Source: LMUY01 sp965276785 (GTDB lineage Bacteria; Pseudomonadota; Alphaproteobacteria; Acetobacterales; Acetobacteraceae). Taken from it: 64,000 nt of DNA. The stretch is taken from positions 1,736,001-1,800,000 of the forward strand of contig OZ255629.1 of the NCBI GenBank assembly GCA_965276785.1, written 5' to 3'. Below, piece by piece: positions 16,752 through 25,637 of the stretch. A model generated the notes under the pieces. That model had not been told where the DNA came from, did not search any database, and saw only the letters and a program-made list of their open reading frames with translations. The translations under genes were made by a program, and so were the position numbers. Within the stretch, counting starts at the first letter, position 1. Each line of letters starts with the position of its first letter.

Positions 16752-17471
16752 GGTGGGCTCGATGGCGGCAGACAGCCGCGCCTGGGCTTGCGCCGTCGGG
16801 TGCAGCAACGGGTCGGGCGGGGTGAGATAGCCGTCCAGGAACGCGGCGCGGTCCAGCTTGCCGCCTTGCATGAACAGGCCGGTGACGTCCAGGTAGGTGA
16901 CCGCCGGGTCTTGGCCGTGGCCGTAGCGGGCGGCGAGGCCGGCGTTGATGGCGGCGGTGGTCGCGTCGACCCAGGCGGAGCGCTCGGAGGGCAGCACCGA
17001 GAGCAGCAGGATCTTGGTGGTGGGTAGCTTGCGGTGCGCCTCGGCAATGACGGCGGCGATGCCGCCCAGCGTCTCGTCGGCGGACCAATGCACCCGGCCG
17101 TTGTTGTTGGCGCCGATCAGCACCACGGCGACGCGAGGGGCGATGCCGTCGATCTCACCGTGTTGCATACGCCAGAGCAGGCTGGCGGTGGTGTCGCCCT
17201 TGAAGCCCAGGTTGAGCGCGTGGCGGTCGCCGTAGAAGCGTTGCCAGGCGGGGGCGAAGTCCCGCCAGGCGGGGGGGCCGTGCTGCTCCCAGTCCTGGGT
17301 GATGGAGTCGCCCAGGAACACCAGGCCGACCGAGCCGGCATGGGCTTGGGCAAGCTTGTCCTCGTGGCGGGCATGCCACCATGGCAGGTTGTCGCGGGAG
17401 AGGGGAACGGCGGCGGGGTTGGCGGGGGCGGCGGCGATGAGCAGCAGTGCCGCGGCAGCCAGGCGGTTCAA
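16716..17471 (-). CDS. SGNH/GDSL-family exported hydrolase
   Basis: A 251-residue protein starting MNRLAAAALLLIAAAPANPA, a signal peptide. Block I is VFLGDSITQDWE with the catalytic Ser, block III is LIGANNNG, and block V is PDPLLHPT with the Asp-x-x-x-His pair. This is the SGNH fold used by esterases and platelet-activating-factor acetylhydrolase-like enzymes, probably acting on acyl groups in the periplasm. No ATG fits; the start is a TTG at 17471 that shares its last two bases with the uppP stop (TTGA), so translation is coupled. Confidence 0.85.
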   Translation of the reverse strand: MNRLAAAALLLIAAAPANPAAVPLSRDNLPWWHARHEDKLAQAHAGSVGLVFLGDSITQDWEQHGPPAWRDFAPAWQRFYGDRHALNLGFKGDTTASLLWRMQHGEIDGIAPRVAVVLIGANNNGRVHWSADETLGGIAAVIAEAHRKLPTTKILLLSVLPSERSAWVDATTAAINAGLAARYGHGQDPAVTYLDVTGLFMQGGKLDRAAFLDGYLTPPDPLLHPTAQAQARLSAAIEPTLARLMGDRPHA

Positions 17472-18307
17472 GCGTACAGCCCGAGATAGATCAGGCTCGC
17501 GATCCCCGCCGCGATGCAGTAGCCGGCGAAGGGGCCGAGCGCCCATTTGTCGTTGTGCTTGAAGTAGCGCATCAGGAACGCCGTGCTGAGCAGCGCCACG
17601 ACGCCCGCCACCACCGCGGCGATGGCCGAGAGCTCGAACATGCCGGGCGGGATGTCGGCGTGGCGCAGTTTGGGCACTTCGAGCACGGTGGCGCCGATGA
17701 TGATCGGGGTGGCGATCAGGAAGGAGAAGTGCGCGGCGCCCTCATGGTCGATGCCGCGCAGCAGGCCGCCGACGATGGTGGCGCCGGAGCGGGAGATGCC
17801 GGGGATGAGGGCGGTGCATTGCCAAAAACCCACGGCCAGCGCGTCCGTGATGGTCATCGACTCCATCAGGCGGTGGCCGCCGCGGGCGCGCAGCCGCTCG
17901 CCGAGCAGCAAGAGCAGGCCGTTCAGCGCCAGGAAGCCGGCGGCGATGAGGGGCGAGGCGAACAGGTTGCGCAGGAAGTGCTCCAGCACGAAGCCGATAA
18001 TGACCGCGGGGATGGTGGCCACGACGATCAGCAGCAGCTTGCGGCGGTTGTCGCGCGTCTGCTGCGGGCCGGAGACGCCGAGCACGCCCATGGCCAAGGC
18101 GAGCCAGTCGCGCCAGAAATACCCCAGCAGGGCGACCGCGGTGCCGACATGCAGCATGACCAGGAACGGCAGGAAGGCGGGGGCGCCTTGGTCTAGCGGC
18201 CAGTGCAGCAAGGCGGGCAGCACCACGGCGTGGCCCAGGCTGCTGACGGGGAAGAGCTCGGTGGCGCCCTGAACGACGGCTATGACGATCGCCTGCAACG
18301 TATCCAT
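17468..18307 (-). CDS. uppP: Undecaprenyl-diphosphatase UppP/BacA
   Basis: A 279-residue integral membrane enzyme that recycles undecaprenyl pyrophosphate for cell-wall synthesis. Signature blocks are VVQGATELFPVSSLGHAVVL near the N terminus and ALIPGISRSGATIVGG in the second half, which carry the catalytic Glu, Ser, His and Arg residues. Eight hydrophobic helices are visible. An unusually strong ribosome site, GAGGAGGTGA, precedes the ATG at 18307. The SGNH hydrolase follows with a 4-base overlap. Overproduction of this enzyme is known to raise bacitracin tolerance in other bacteria. Confidence 0.96.
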   Translation of the reverse strand: MDTLQAIVIAVVQGATELFPVSSLGHAVVLPALLHWPLDQGAPAFLPFLVMLHVGTAVALLGYFWRDWLALAMGVLGVSGPQQTRDNRRKLLLIVVATIPAVIIGFVLEHFLRNLFASPLIAAGFLALNGLLLLLGERLRARGGHRLMESMTITDALAVGFWQCTALIPGISRSGATIVGGLLRGIDHEGAAHFSFLIATPIIIGATVLEVPKLRHADIPPGMFELSAIAAVVAGVVALLSTAFLMRYFKHNDKWALGPFAGYCIAAGIASLIYLGLYA

Positions 18308-18389
18308 GGGCCAACTCACCTCCTCGCGGGTCGGGGAGGTTCCTGCCGGATGGGGCGGGGGCTGGCAAGGTGGCAATCTGGTCGCCAGA

Positions 18390-18488
18390 TTAGCGGAGCA
18401 GGCGTCGTCCCAGCCACGCCGCTCCACAGCCACCGGCGCCAACAAGGATGGGTAGGACCACCAAAGCAAACCACTGTAAGTCAGTCAT
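18390..18488 (-). CDS. 32-residue membrane miniprotein
   Basis: ATG at 18488 to TAA at 18390 encodes MTDLQWFALVVLPILVGAGG plus a short tail ending in LGRRLLR: one transmembrane helix with a positive C terminus. The ATG overlaps the TGA of the 73-residue gene (ATGA), the standard sign of coupled translation, which is the main reason to accept so short a gene. No family is assigned. It may form a complex with its neighbour in the inner membrane. Short length keeps confidence moderate. Confidence 0.55.
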   Translation of the reverse strand: MTDLQWFALVVLPILVGAGGCGAAWLGRRLLR

Positions 18489-18706
18489 TCGCGCAACCCT
18501 CCGAGTACGCCCTGGGCAGCAAAATGTAGCACTATTGCTACCATAAGCCAGAAACCCGCCCCGATGAGCACGGTTCTAAGCGGAAAGCTGGTAGCGCTAT
18601 AGAAGAAAGAAGCGGCGGTCGGCGCTGCCACGCCAACGGTAAAGCTCGAACCTGACATCGTATTCAACAGGTTGGCGAGCAGTTGAATGCGCGCGTTTTT
18701 GAGCAT
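18485..18706 (-). CDS. 73-residue small membrane protein
   Basis: A small protein starting MLKNARIQLLANLLNTMSGS, with a weakly hydrophobic stretch at about residues 20-38 and a clear transmembrane helix at about 45-66 (TVLIGAGFWLMVAIVLHF), ending VLGGLRE. It overlaps the 32-residue gene downstream by four bases. The pair lies alone between uppP and an ene-reductase gene. Function unknown; an alternative reading as two chance frames is possible but the coupling argues against it. Confidence 0.55.
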   Translation of the reverse strand: MLKNARIQLLANLLNTMSGSSFTVGVAAPTAASFFYSATSFPLRTVLIGAGFWLMVAIVLHFAAQGVLGGLRE

Positions 18707-18749
18707 GCGAGCGTTTCAGCCAGAGGTCTACCAACGCGCTACCACGAGG

Positions 18750-19847
18750 CTAAGCCGCTCGCTGGGTCGCAGCCGGGTAATCCGTGTAGCCCTCCGCGCC
18801 GCCACCATACCACAGCGACTTGTCGCTGGAGGGCGCCAGAGGCACGCCGGTGCGCAGCCGGTCGACCAGGTCGGGATTGGTGATGAAGGGGCGGCCGAAG
18901 GCGATCAGGTCTACCCGCAGCTGGGCGCGGGCGTCCTCAGCCAAAGCCAGGTCGTAGTTGTTGTTGGCCATGTAGAGGCCGGTGAAGAGGCTGCGCAGGC
19001 GCACATAGTCGAACGGCGCGAAGTCGCGCGGGCCCTGGGTGGCGCCCTCCACGATGTGCATGTAGCACAGGCCGAGCCGCTCGATGCCGGCGACCACCGC
19101 CTCATACACCTCCTGGGCGTCCTCAAAGCCGCTCATGTTGTTGGCCGGGCTCACCGGGGAGAGCCGGATGCCGACCCGCTGGCCGCCCCAAACCTCCACG
19201 ACGGCCGCCGCCACTTCCAGCAGCAAGCGCACGCGGTTCTCGATCAAGCCGCCATATCGGTCGGTGCGGTGATTGGTGAGCCGGCGGAGGAACTGCTCCA
19301 GCAAGTAGCCATTGGCGGCATGGATCTCCACGCCGTCAAAGCCGGCGCGCTTGGCGCAGTCGGCGGCGTGGCGGTATTGCTGGATCAGGCCCGGGAGTTC
19401 CGACAGGTCCAGCGCGCGTGGGGCGACCAGGTCCTGCATGCCGGTTTCGGTGAAGGCCTGGCCCTGCGCCTGCACCGCGGAGGCGGAGACGGGCAGGCCG
19501 CCGCCGGGCTGCAAGGAGGGATGGCTGATGCGGCCGACATGCCAGAGCTGGCAGAAGATGCGGCCGCCGGCGGCATGCACGGCGTCGGTGACGATGCGCC
19601 AGCCAGCCACCTGCTCGTCGGTGTAGATGCCGGGGGTGAAGGCGTAGCCCTTGCCCTGCTGGCTGATGTTGGTGGCCTCGGAGACGATCAGCCCGGCGCT
19701 GGACCGCTGGGCGTAGTATTCGGCGTTCATCGGGCCGGGGACGTCGCCGGCGCCGGCGCGGCTGCGCGTCAGCGGCGCCATCACGATGCGGTTTGGCAGC
19801 AGCAGTCCGCCACCGAGCGTGACCGGCTGGAATAGATCAGTTGTCAT
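18750..19847 (-). CDS. Old-yellow-enzyme family alkene reductase (NemA-like)
   Basis: A 365-residue FMN-dependent TIM-barrel enzyme. LFQPVTLGGGLLLPNRIVMA at the N terminus, the substrate-binding pair in DGVEIHAANGYLLEQFL, TDRYGGLIENR and the C-terminal FGRPFITNPDLV are hallmark segments. The barrel binds FMN and uses NAD(P)H to reduce activated C=C bonds or nitro compounds. The open frame begins MTTDLFQP. Nine bases separate it from the upstream ATP-grasp gene, so the two are likely in one operon. The physiological substrate cannot be deduced. Confidence 0.93.
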   Translation of the reverse strand: MTTDLFQPVTLGGGLLLPNRIVMAPLTRSRAGAGDVPGPMNAEYYAQRSSAGLIVSEATNISQQGKGYAFTPGIYTDEQVAGWRIVTDAVHAAGGRIFCQLWHVGRISHPSLQPGGGLPVSASAVQAQGQAFTETGMQDLVAPRALDLSELPGLIQQYRHAADCAKRAGFDGVEIHAANGYLLEQFLRRLTNHRTDRYGGLIENRVRLLLEVAAAVVEVWGGQRVGIRLSPVSPANNMSGFEDAQEVYEAVVAGIERLGLCYMHIVEGATQGPRDFAPFDYVRLRSLFTGLYMANNNYDLALAEDARAQLRVDLIAFGRPFITNPDLVDRLRTGVPLAPSSDKSLWYGGGAEGYTDYPAATQRAA

Positions 19848-19856
19848 GGGATTGCC

Positions 19857-20939
19857 TTAGTCGTTGGTCGGATAGGAGGCCATCAGCCTGCGCTGCAGCC
19901 GCCAGAGCCGGTACATGGGCCATAGCCCACTCGGCTGCAGCCCCCGCGAGCGGTTGATGTGGCCGATCTCCCATGCTGCCCGGTAATGGCTGAACTGGGA
20001 GGCATACGCCTCGCGCAAGGTGCAGCGCGCGTCCCAGATATGGGTCGCCTCGGAGCCGGCGCCGTTCACCTCGATGACGGTGAAGCCCTGCCCCAGCTTG
20101 AGCGCCGCCTCCGAGGCGAAGCGGATGTCCACCCGGCCGAAATGGAAGTTGGGGATGGCGCGGGCGAAGCGGTCGACCTGCTCGGTGAGGGCGGGGGTGA
20201 TGAGGTTGGCGCCGTTGAAGAACACCGAGCCCTTGCAGTGGTTGCCGGTGAACACCAGCGGCACGACCTCTCCCGCCGCGGGGATTTCTGCCAGACGGGA
20301 GGCCAGCCGCCGCAGGTAGAGGTGCGGCACGCGGCCGGCGCGCGGGTCGGCGCGCACCAGTTGCTCCAGGGTGGAGCGGCCGTTGCCGGTGACCGATGGC
20401 TGCAGCTTGATGGTGGCGGAGGTCAGACGGCCATATGGCTCGTCGGGGTAGCGGATGTAGAACAGCCCCGCCTCGCCCGGGTCGGCCACGTAGTGCTGCA
20501 GCAAGAGCTTTATGCCGCGCGGGAACTCCGCGACCGCCTGGGCTAGGGCAGCCGAGGTGGCTACGAGGCGGACGCCGGTGCCGTTGCAGCCGATATCGGG
20601 CTTGAGCACCATCGGCCATGCGAAGCCGCTGGCCTGCGCTGCTGCTGCCGGGTCATCCTGGCCGGCGCGGAAGGCGATGTAGGGGGCGATCCGGGCCCGG
20701 GCCGGGCCGGTGATCTGGTCCAGGATGGCGGTCTTGCTCTCGCCGCAGAGGCCGCCGGTTTCGATGGTGGGGTTGGCCGCGGTGGGCAGGCTCATGTCGC
20801 CGTAGCGCAGGCCGAGCCAAATCCATTGCACCACCACGGGGGCGTAGAACAGCCAGCCGGGCCAAAACTCGAATGGCGAGATCACCCGGTCGGCGGCCGC
20901 CAGCCGCCGGGCGGCACCGCTGGCGACGGCCTGGCTCAT
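19857..20939 (-). CDS. ATP-grasp ligase-like protein (carboxylate-amine/D-Ala-D-Ala ligase superfamily)
   Basis: A 360-residue protein. An N-terminal region FEFWPGWLFYAPVVVQWIWL is partly hydrophobic and may touch the membrane. The ATP-grasp fold follows: MVLKPDIGCNGTGVRLV (nucleotide-binding Lys and glycine loop), LLLQHYVADPGEAGLFYIRY, and HFGRVDIRFAS with VIEVNGAGSEATHIWDA for metal binding. Enzymes of this fold join a carboxylate to an amine using ATP. The NPTIETGGLCGESK block marks a distinct uncharacterised subgroup. It lies between DedA and ene-reductase genes with 9-10-base gaps. Confidence 0.8.
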   Translation of the reverse strand: MSQAVASGAARRLAAADRVISPFEFWPGWLFYAPVVVQWIWLGLRYGDMSLPTAANPTIETGGLCGESKTAILDQITGPARARIAPYIAFRAGQDDPAAAAQASGFAWPMVLKPDIGCNGTGVRLVATSAALAQAVAEFPRGIKLLLQHYVADPGEAGLFYIRYPDEPYGRLTSATIKLQPSVTGNGRSTLEQLVRADPRAGRVPHLYLRRLASRLAEIPAAGEVVPLVFTGNHCKGSVFFNGANLITPALTEQVDRFARAIPNFHFGRVDIRFASEAALKLGQGFTVIEVNGAGSEATHIWDARCTLREAYASQFSHYRAAWEIGHINRSRGLQPSGLWPMYRLWRLQRRLMASYPTND

Positions 20940-20949
20940 CGTATGTGGC

Positions 20950-21540
20950 TCATGGGGAGTGCACCGACGAGTCGGCCGATTGCAGCCGCGCGGCCAGCCG
21001 GCCGAGCAGGACGATGGTCAGCGCGAACCCGGCCATGCCGACCCAGCGCCATTCGCCCAGATGCTCCGCCATGAGGCGGCCGATACGGAGCGAGATGCTG
21101 AACAGCAGGGTGGTCCAGATCAGCGTGGCGACGATGGCGGCGGCGGCAAAGCGGCGGAAATCGGCGCCGAGATAGCCGCAGGCGGTGTAGGTCGGCAGCC
21201 GCGCGCCGGGCAGGAAGCGGCTGATGAGGACCACGGTGAAGACGTGGCTGCAAACCCAGTTGCGGCTGTGGCTGAACCGCTCCGGAGGCGCCCAGCGGCG
21301 GGCCCAGGGGGTGGACGCTGCCAACCGGCCGAGCCCGTAGAGACCAAGATCGCCCAGGACGATGCCGAGATAGAGCGACAACAGCGCCACGGCGAGCGTG
21401 AGTTGGCCCACCTGCACGTCCATGGCGGCCAGGATGGTGGCGGCATCCTCCAGCACGAAGGTGCCGAGCACGATCAGCAGCCCCTGCACGGCCGGTTGGT
21501 GCCCAGCGATGCTAAGCCAGGCCGGGAAGGCGTGAGCCAA
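20950..21540 (-). CDS. DedA-family membrane protein
   Basis: A 196-residue inner-membrane protein with the DedA/SNARE-associated fold: FVLEDAATILAAM near the N terminus (a conserved acidic re-entrant segment), YLGIVLGDLGLYGLGRLA, and VVLISRFLPGARLPTYTACG, where the SRFLPGAR loop is the family signature. DedA proteins flip undecaprenyl phosphate or phosphatidylethanolamine and support membrane homeostasis. It is the first gene of the DedA / ATP-grasp / ene-reductase run, which suggests a lipid-linked substrate for the ligase. Confidence 0.88.
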   Translation of the reverse strand: MAHAFPAWLSIAGHQPAVQGLLIVLGTFVLEDAATILAAMDVQVGQLTLAVALLSLYLGIVLGDLGLYGLGRLAASTPWARRWAPPERFSHSRNWVCSHVFTVVLISRFLPGARLPTYTACGYLGADFRRFAAAAIVATLIWTTLLFSISLRIGRLMAEHLGEWRWVGMAGFALTIVLLGRLAARLQSADSSVHSP

Positions 21541-21923
21541 ATCGGGGGTCAGGGGAGCGCTCCTGTGGCCTCAGCAGGTTGGTCAGCACGCAACGCCGCG
21601 GCCAGTGACTTAGTTCGGACATCGTCACTTTGCCCGACAGGGATCGTTATGGCGCCGTTGGCGGCGGCAATCAAATCGCTCGCTCGGTCGCGAGTGCGCG
21701 ATATCGCTGAGGGGCCACGGGTAGAGGCCGCCTTTGCGAGCCGCCGCTTGGCAGCGTGGTGATCCAGCGGGCGAGCACCGCTGTGCGACCCTGGATGGCC
21801 ACGTCGCTGCGTCGTCGTCATGACGAGATTTCGGTCGCTGTCACGGCTCGTTATTGAGCGACGGCGCGGTCTGGGGCGATAAAACTTACAGCGAGCCGCG
21901 CGCCGTGAGAGATGGGGCCAGGT
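21541..21923. other. 383-bp gap, no gene accepted; carries a dispersed repeat
   Basis: Open frames on both strands are Arg/Ala-rich without recognisable domains. Positions 21793-21825 contain GGATGGCCACGTCGCTGCG followed by TCATGACGAG, a REP-like block also seen at 25638-25672. The DedA gene presumably has its promoter here, and the Sel1 gene ends at the right border. Confidence 0.5.
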
Positions 21924-22994
21924 TCAGGCGGCTTCAGCCTCCATCGCCAGGCTCAAGCACTCGGAGTCGTGCCGGAGCCGGCGCAGCGCTTCGCGAGCCA
22001 GCTTATGGCCGGCGGCGGCGGCCCGGCCGTACCAGCGCGCGGCCTCGGCGAGCGATACCGGCGTGCCGCGGCCGCGCTCATAGAGCGAGCCCAAATTGAA
22101 TTGCGCGAGCAAGTTGCCGTCCTCGGCGGCGAGGCGATACAGCCGCATCGCCTCGGGGTCGGACTGCTCGACGGCGCGGCCGGCCTCGTAGAATTGCCCG
22201 AGATTGTTGCGCGCCGGGCTGCACCCATTGGCTGCGGCGAGCCGGTAGAGCCGCAATGCCTCCGAGTCGGAGCGCGGCACGCCCTGGCCGTTGGCATAGC
22301 ACACGCCGAGATTGAACTGCGCCAAGGCAAGGCCATTGTCCGCCGCGAGCTGGAACCAGCGGACCGCCTCCTCGTCGGACTGCGTGACGCCCCGGCCGAG
22401 CCAGTACATCAGACCGAGGTTGAGCTGGGCGCGGCCATGACCTTGGCTGGCGGCCAGACCGTAGCAATGGGCGGCGGCCACATCGGAGCGGACGACGCCA
22501 AGCCCTTCGGCGTAATAGTGCGCGAGCCAGAACTCGGCTTCGGTATGGCGATGCTCGGCCGCTTGGCGGAACAGGGTGAAGGCCGCGCCATGGTCCCGGG
22601 CGACGCCGTTGCCGGCATCGTAGAGCAGCGCGAGTTCGTATTGCGCCTGCGTCAGCCCCTGGTCTGCCGCGGCGCGGTAGAGCCGCGCGGCTGCGACCTG
22701 GTTGCGCTCGACGCCCCTGCCCTTCTCGAGCAGCCGCGCGAGCCGCAGTTGTGCCCAGGCGTGGCCCTGCTTGGCGGCATCCCGATACAGGGCGGCCGCG
22801 CGGGTGGTGGAGGAGCGCACGCCGCGGCCAAGTTCGTAGAACAAGCCGGCGCTGTGCAGGGCGGCGGCGTTGCCGCATTTGGCTGCTTCGAGATACCAGT
22901 GCAGCGCGTCTTCGTCAGATTGCGCCAGGTCGTCCCCGTACTCGTATTTGCGGGCCAGGTCGTTGAACAGGCCACCTTGGTCAAACTCAGGCAT
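21924..22994 (-). CDS. Sel1-like repeat protein
   Basis: A 356-residue protein made almost wholly of about nine Sel1 repeats of 36 residues, each of the form D-x-x-x-A-x-x-x-Y-x-x-A-A-x-x-G-x-x-x-A-Q-x-x-L-G-x-x-Y-x-x-G-x-G-V. Examples are EALRLYRLAAANG and LAQFNLGSLYERGRG. The repeats form a superhelical scaffold for protein-protein contacts. There is no signal peptide, so it should be cytosolic, unlike many exported members. It is transcribed alone, and no partner is suggested by position. Confidence 0.93.
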   Translation of the reverse strand: MPEFDQGGLFNDLARKYEYGDDLAQSDEDALHWYLEAAKCGNAAALHSAGLFYELGRGVRSSTTRAAALYRDAAKQGHAWAQLRLARLLEKGRGVERNQVAAARLYRAAADQGLTQAQYELALLYDAGNGVARDHGAAFTLFRQAAEHRHTEAEFWLAHYYAEGLGVVRSDVAAAHCYGLAASQGHGRAQLNLGLMYWLGRGVTQSDEEAVRWFQLAADNGLALAQFNLGVCYANGQGVPRSDSEALRLYRLAAANGCSPARNNLGQFYEAGRAVEQSDPEAMRLYRLAAEDGNLLAQFNLGSLYERGRGTPVSLAEAARWYGRAAAAGHKLAREALRRLRHDSECLSLAMEAEAA

Positions 22995-23121
22995 CCGACT
23001 CCACCTGCTGCGATCATGCGCAGCAACTTAGCCGGGAAATGTTAGCGTCCCGTTGCTATTTGCGTCCGAAAAGGCGAATGCCGGCTTATTATTCGGCGAG
23101 TCACAACCGGCGACGTGCGGG

Positions 23122-23754
23122 TCACGCATTGGCCACGGCTTGCCAGGCCTGCCGCCAGATTTGCGGCAGTTGCAACCAGCGTTCGCGGCTGGCTGGGCCG
23201 GCGCGGGCCTGGCCGGAGGGGTGCACGCAGCGGAATAGCAGCAGCTCCGTTTCGCGCAACGCCGGGCTGCCCCATTGCGCCGCCGGGTTGCCCGCCAACA
23301 GGGCGCCGCGCAGCCCGGGCAGCAAAGCCAGCAGCGACGCGAGCTCGCCGGCCCCGGCGCGCTGTTCGGCGCTGGTCACGGCCATGGTGCCATTCCACCA
23401 GGGAACGATGTTCCACAGCACGATGCCCGGGCGAGGAATGGCGGCCTGGTGCACGAGGCGGTGAATGGTTTTGGCGGTGGGGTCGTCGGTGTTCATGCTG
23501 ACGAAGCCGGAGCCTTTCGGCGGCACCGTCTTGGGTCCGGGCTTTTCCAGCAAGACCAGCAGCTTGGCCGTGGTGCCGCCATCCAGCGGGTCAAAATCGG
23601 GAACGAAGCCGCGGGTGCGCAGGCGCTCGGCATAGGCGGCGAGCGGCCGGACATGCTCCATTGCGAGCATGTCCCGCCGGCGCCGGGCGACATCCGGGTT
23701 GGCCAGGGACCCGGGCTGTGCGTCGCGCTCGTCGTTGGATGCGGAGGCGGTCAT
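23122..23754 (-). CDS. Uracil-DNA-glycosylase-fold protein
   Basis: A 210-residue cytosolic protein resembling the uracil-DNA glycosylase superfamily. LLVLLEKPGPKT corresponds to the loop after strand 1, GFVSMNTDDPTAKTI and IVLWNIVPWWNG to the following active-site segments, and LLAGNPAAQW with RCVHPSGQA to the C-terminal loop that contacts DNA in the family. The catalytic Asp/His pattern differs from classic family 1 enzymes, so activity on uracil is inferred, not shown. The gene stands alone. Confidence 0.65.
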   Translation of the reverse strand: MTASASNDERDAQPGSLANPDVARRRRDMLAMEHVRPLAAYAERLRTRGFVPDFDPLDGGTTAKLLVLLEKPGPKTVPPKGSGFVSMNTDDPTAKTIHRLVHQAAIPRPGIVLWNIVPWWNGTMAVTSAEQRAGAGELASLLALLPGLRGALLAGNPAAQWGSPALRETELLLFRCVHPSGQARAGPASRERWLQLPQIWRQAWQAVANA

Positions 23755-23841
23755 TGGGCTATGCGACAGATCCGGCGCATGACAGGCGGTGGTCTGCGGT
23801 GGCGTCGAGACCCTGGGTGGCAGATGACGCTTCCGGTTGAG

Positions 23842-23865
23842 CCAACCTGAAGCGATCAGGCGCTA
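23842..23865. repeat. Single arm of the AGCCTGATCGCTTC repeat at a stop codon
   Basis: CCAACCTGAAGCGATCAGGC then GCTA matches the right arm of the element at 5730-5834. Its last three bases, read on the minus strand, are the TAG stop of the porin gene. No second arm is seen nearby. Confidence 0.6.
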
Positions 23866-25419
23866 GAACGGCTTGTTGCTGGTACCCAGGAGCGGCCCGA
23901 GCGGGATGCGGACGATGAAGCCAGCTTCGGCGCCGTTATGCGGGACGTGGTTGACGAACGGGACCTCGTAGTCATCGGGATTGGCGAAATACTGGCCGAA
24001 CGCGGTGACGGTTAGGTAGGGGTTGAACGTCAATTGGTACATTGCCTCGAGCTGCAGCTCACTCCTCGATTGCTGCACGAAACGGCCGCGATTGATCAAG
24101 GTATGCTCGCGGGTTTCGAAGTTGGCCTCCACTGAGCTGAGTTGGACGCCCCGCGCCTGCAGGCCGAGGATGTCGGCCGGTCGGTAAGGAACGAAGCCGG
24201 TGAAGTTAATTCCGCCCAAAAGATCGAGGTTGATCGGCTGCGGCTGGTCGACGGCGACGTCCGCCTGGACGTAGAGTTGGATGTTCTGCGGCGGCTTGCC
24301 ACGGGCGGCCGGAGCCGGGCCGCGGTAGACGACCTTGGCACCCTGCAGGAAGATCACCCCTCCGCCTGGATAGTTGGCGGCGGTGGTCGCAGCGGTGGAG
24401 TTGTTGCCGGTGCCTTTGGTGTTGGAGCGGCCCGTTCTGGTGTTCCACTCGAAGCCGGCCTCGAGGTTGGCAGGATAGGCCTCGGTGTTGAACTCACTGC
24501 GGTAGCCGACTTCGCCGATAATCTGTGCTCCGGACGCGCGGGACGTGCCGAACTTCCAGCCCTGCTTGACCTCGTCGCGGTAGTCGTCTGCGAACGCACC
24601 CGCTTGCAGATACCAGAACGGCGTGAGGTGGTAGGTCGCCTTGCCCATGTAGACGCCATATGGGATGGAGTTGAAGTCGGCATCCACGTAGAGCACCGGG
24701 GAGTCGTAGCTGAAGAAATCAAGCGAGTTCGGAATGAAGAAGTATTGGTGCACGTTGGACCGGCCGACTTCTATATCGAGGCGGTCGGCCAGCAGCTTTT
24801 GTTCATAGGTGAGCCTGGTCAGCGCGCTGGCTTCAAGGATTGGGGTGGACTGATAGCCGGTGACGGCGCCGCCGGTCTGCGCGATGATGCCCGGTTCGTC
24901 ATTTTTGGAAAAGAAGTAGGTCAGTGAGGTGTGGATGCTCGCGCCATAGATGCCGGCGATCTTGAACAGGTCGAAGTCTGCTGTCGGGCGGAAAATCCCC
25001 AGGTTTGCCGCTGCGAATTTCGGCGTGTTGCCGGCATCGGGGTTGGACAAGAAATGATCGAGGAGAGCGCCGTGGAACTCGATGCCGTTGTTAAGCAAAG
25101 TGTTGCCGAACGAAGGGAATAGCCCGGTGTTGACCGGCGCGAACGATTGCGGCGCCGCCACCGGGCGCAAGTCCTGCCCTGGCGTATTTTGGTTTTGGGC
25201 CGGCGCGATGCCGATCGGCGAATCCTGCGTCTTGGGCGAGATCGGCCGCCCGGTCGGATTTGCCAATTGTGCCATGGCCGCATCCGGCAGGCGCACAGCC
25301 TCCTGGGCCCAGAGCTGGAGTGGCAAAATTAGGGCCACGATGGCAGTAGGCGCATATTTCCAAGCGCACCAACCCATTGAACGCTTCCTCGGCTTAGGAC
25401 CACCTTTGGGTCGGTTCAT
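23863..25419 (-). CDS. OprB-like carbohydrate porin
   Basis: A 518-residue exported outer-membrane protein. A signal peptide lies within the first 40 residues (ILPLQLWAQEAV), followed by a Pro/Gln-rich linker. Alternating beta strands include NPDAGNTPKFAAANLGIF, TYEQKLLADRLDIEVGRSNV (the OprB hallmark after LTRL) and PFWYLQAGAFADDY. The chain ends in a C-terminal Phe, as needed by the BAM machinery. OprB porins pass sugars. The start ATG at 25419 could be later at an internal Met. The TAG stop is part of a dispersed repeat. Confidence 0.78.
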   Translation of the reverse strand: MNRPKGGPKPRKRSMGWCAWKYAPTAIVALILPLQLWAQEAVRLPDAAMAQLANPTGRPISPKTQDSPIGIAPAQNQNTPGQDLRPVAAPQSFAPVNTGLFPSFGNTLLNNGIEFHGALLDHFLSNPDAGNTPKFAAANLGIFRPTADFDLFKIAGIYGASIHTSLTYFFSKNDEPGIIAQTGGAVTGYQSTPILEASALTRLTYEQKLLADRLDIEVGRSNVHQYFFIPNSLDFFSYDSPVLYVDADFNSIPYGVYMGKATYHLTPFWYLQAGAFADDYRDEVKQGWKFGTSRASGAQIIGEVGYRSEFNTEAYPANLEAGFEWNTRTGRSNTKGTGNNSTAATTAANYPGGGVIFLQGAKVVYRGPAPAARGKPPQNIQLYVQADVAVDQPQPINLDLLGGINFTGFVPYRPADILGLQARGVQLSSVEANFETREHTLINRGRFVQQSRSELQLEAMYQLTFNPYLTVTAFGQYFANPDDYEVPFVNHVPHNGAEAGFIVRIPLGPLLGTSNKPF

Positions 25420-25637
25420 CGATCGTTAGGCGATCGTTTTTACTGGTTCGATAGATATCGGTTAGGTTGTTCCGTCAATGCCGATTCCGTGATGTGGACC
25501 TAAGCGTCTAGAAAACCTCGGACCGTGTGCTGAAAACACAACATTGCGGGTACCAAGACTCGATAGCCAGCAACACGCTGCCGCCATCTTGAACCGCTGC
25601 TTGGCGACCATGGAGGCGAGCACCTTCGTGCAAGCCC

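Noticed and set aside
21549..21821. A 90-residue minus-strand frame in the DedA-Sel1 gap
   Set aside because: Arg/Ala-rich, no hydrophobic core or motif, overlaps a dispersed repeat, no ribosome site.
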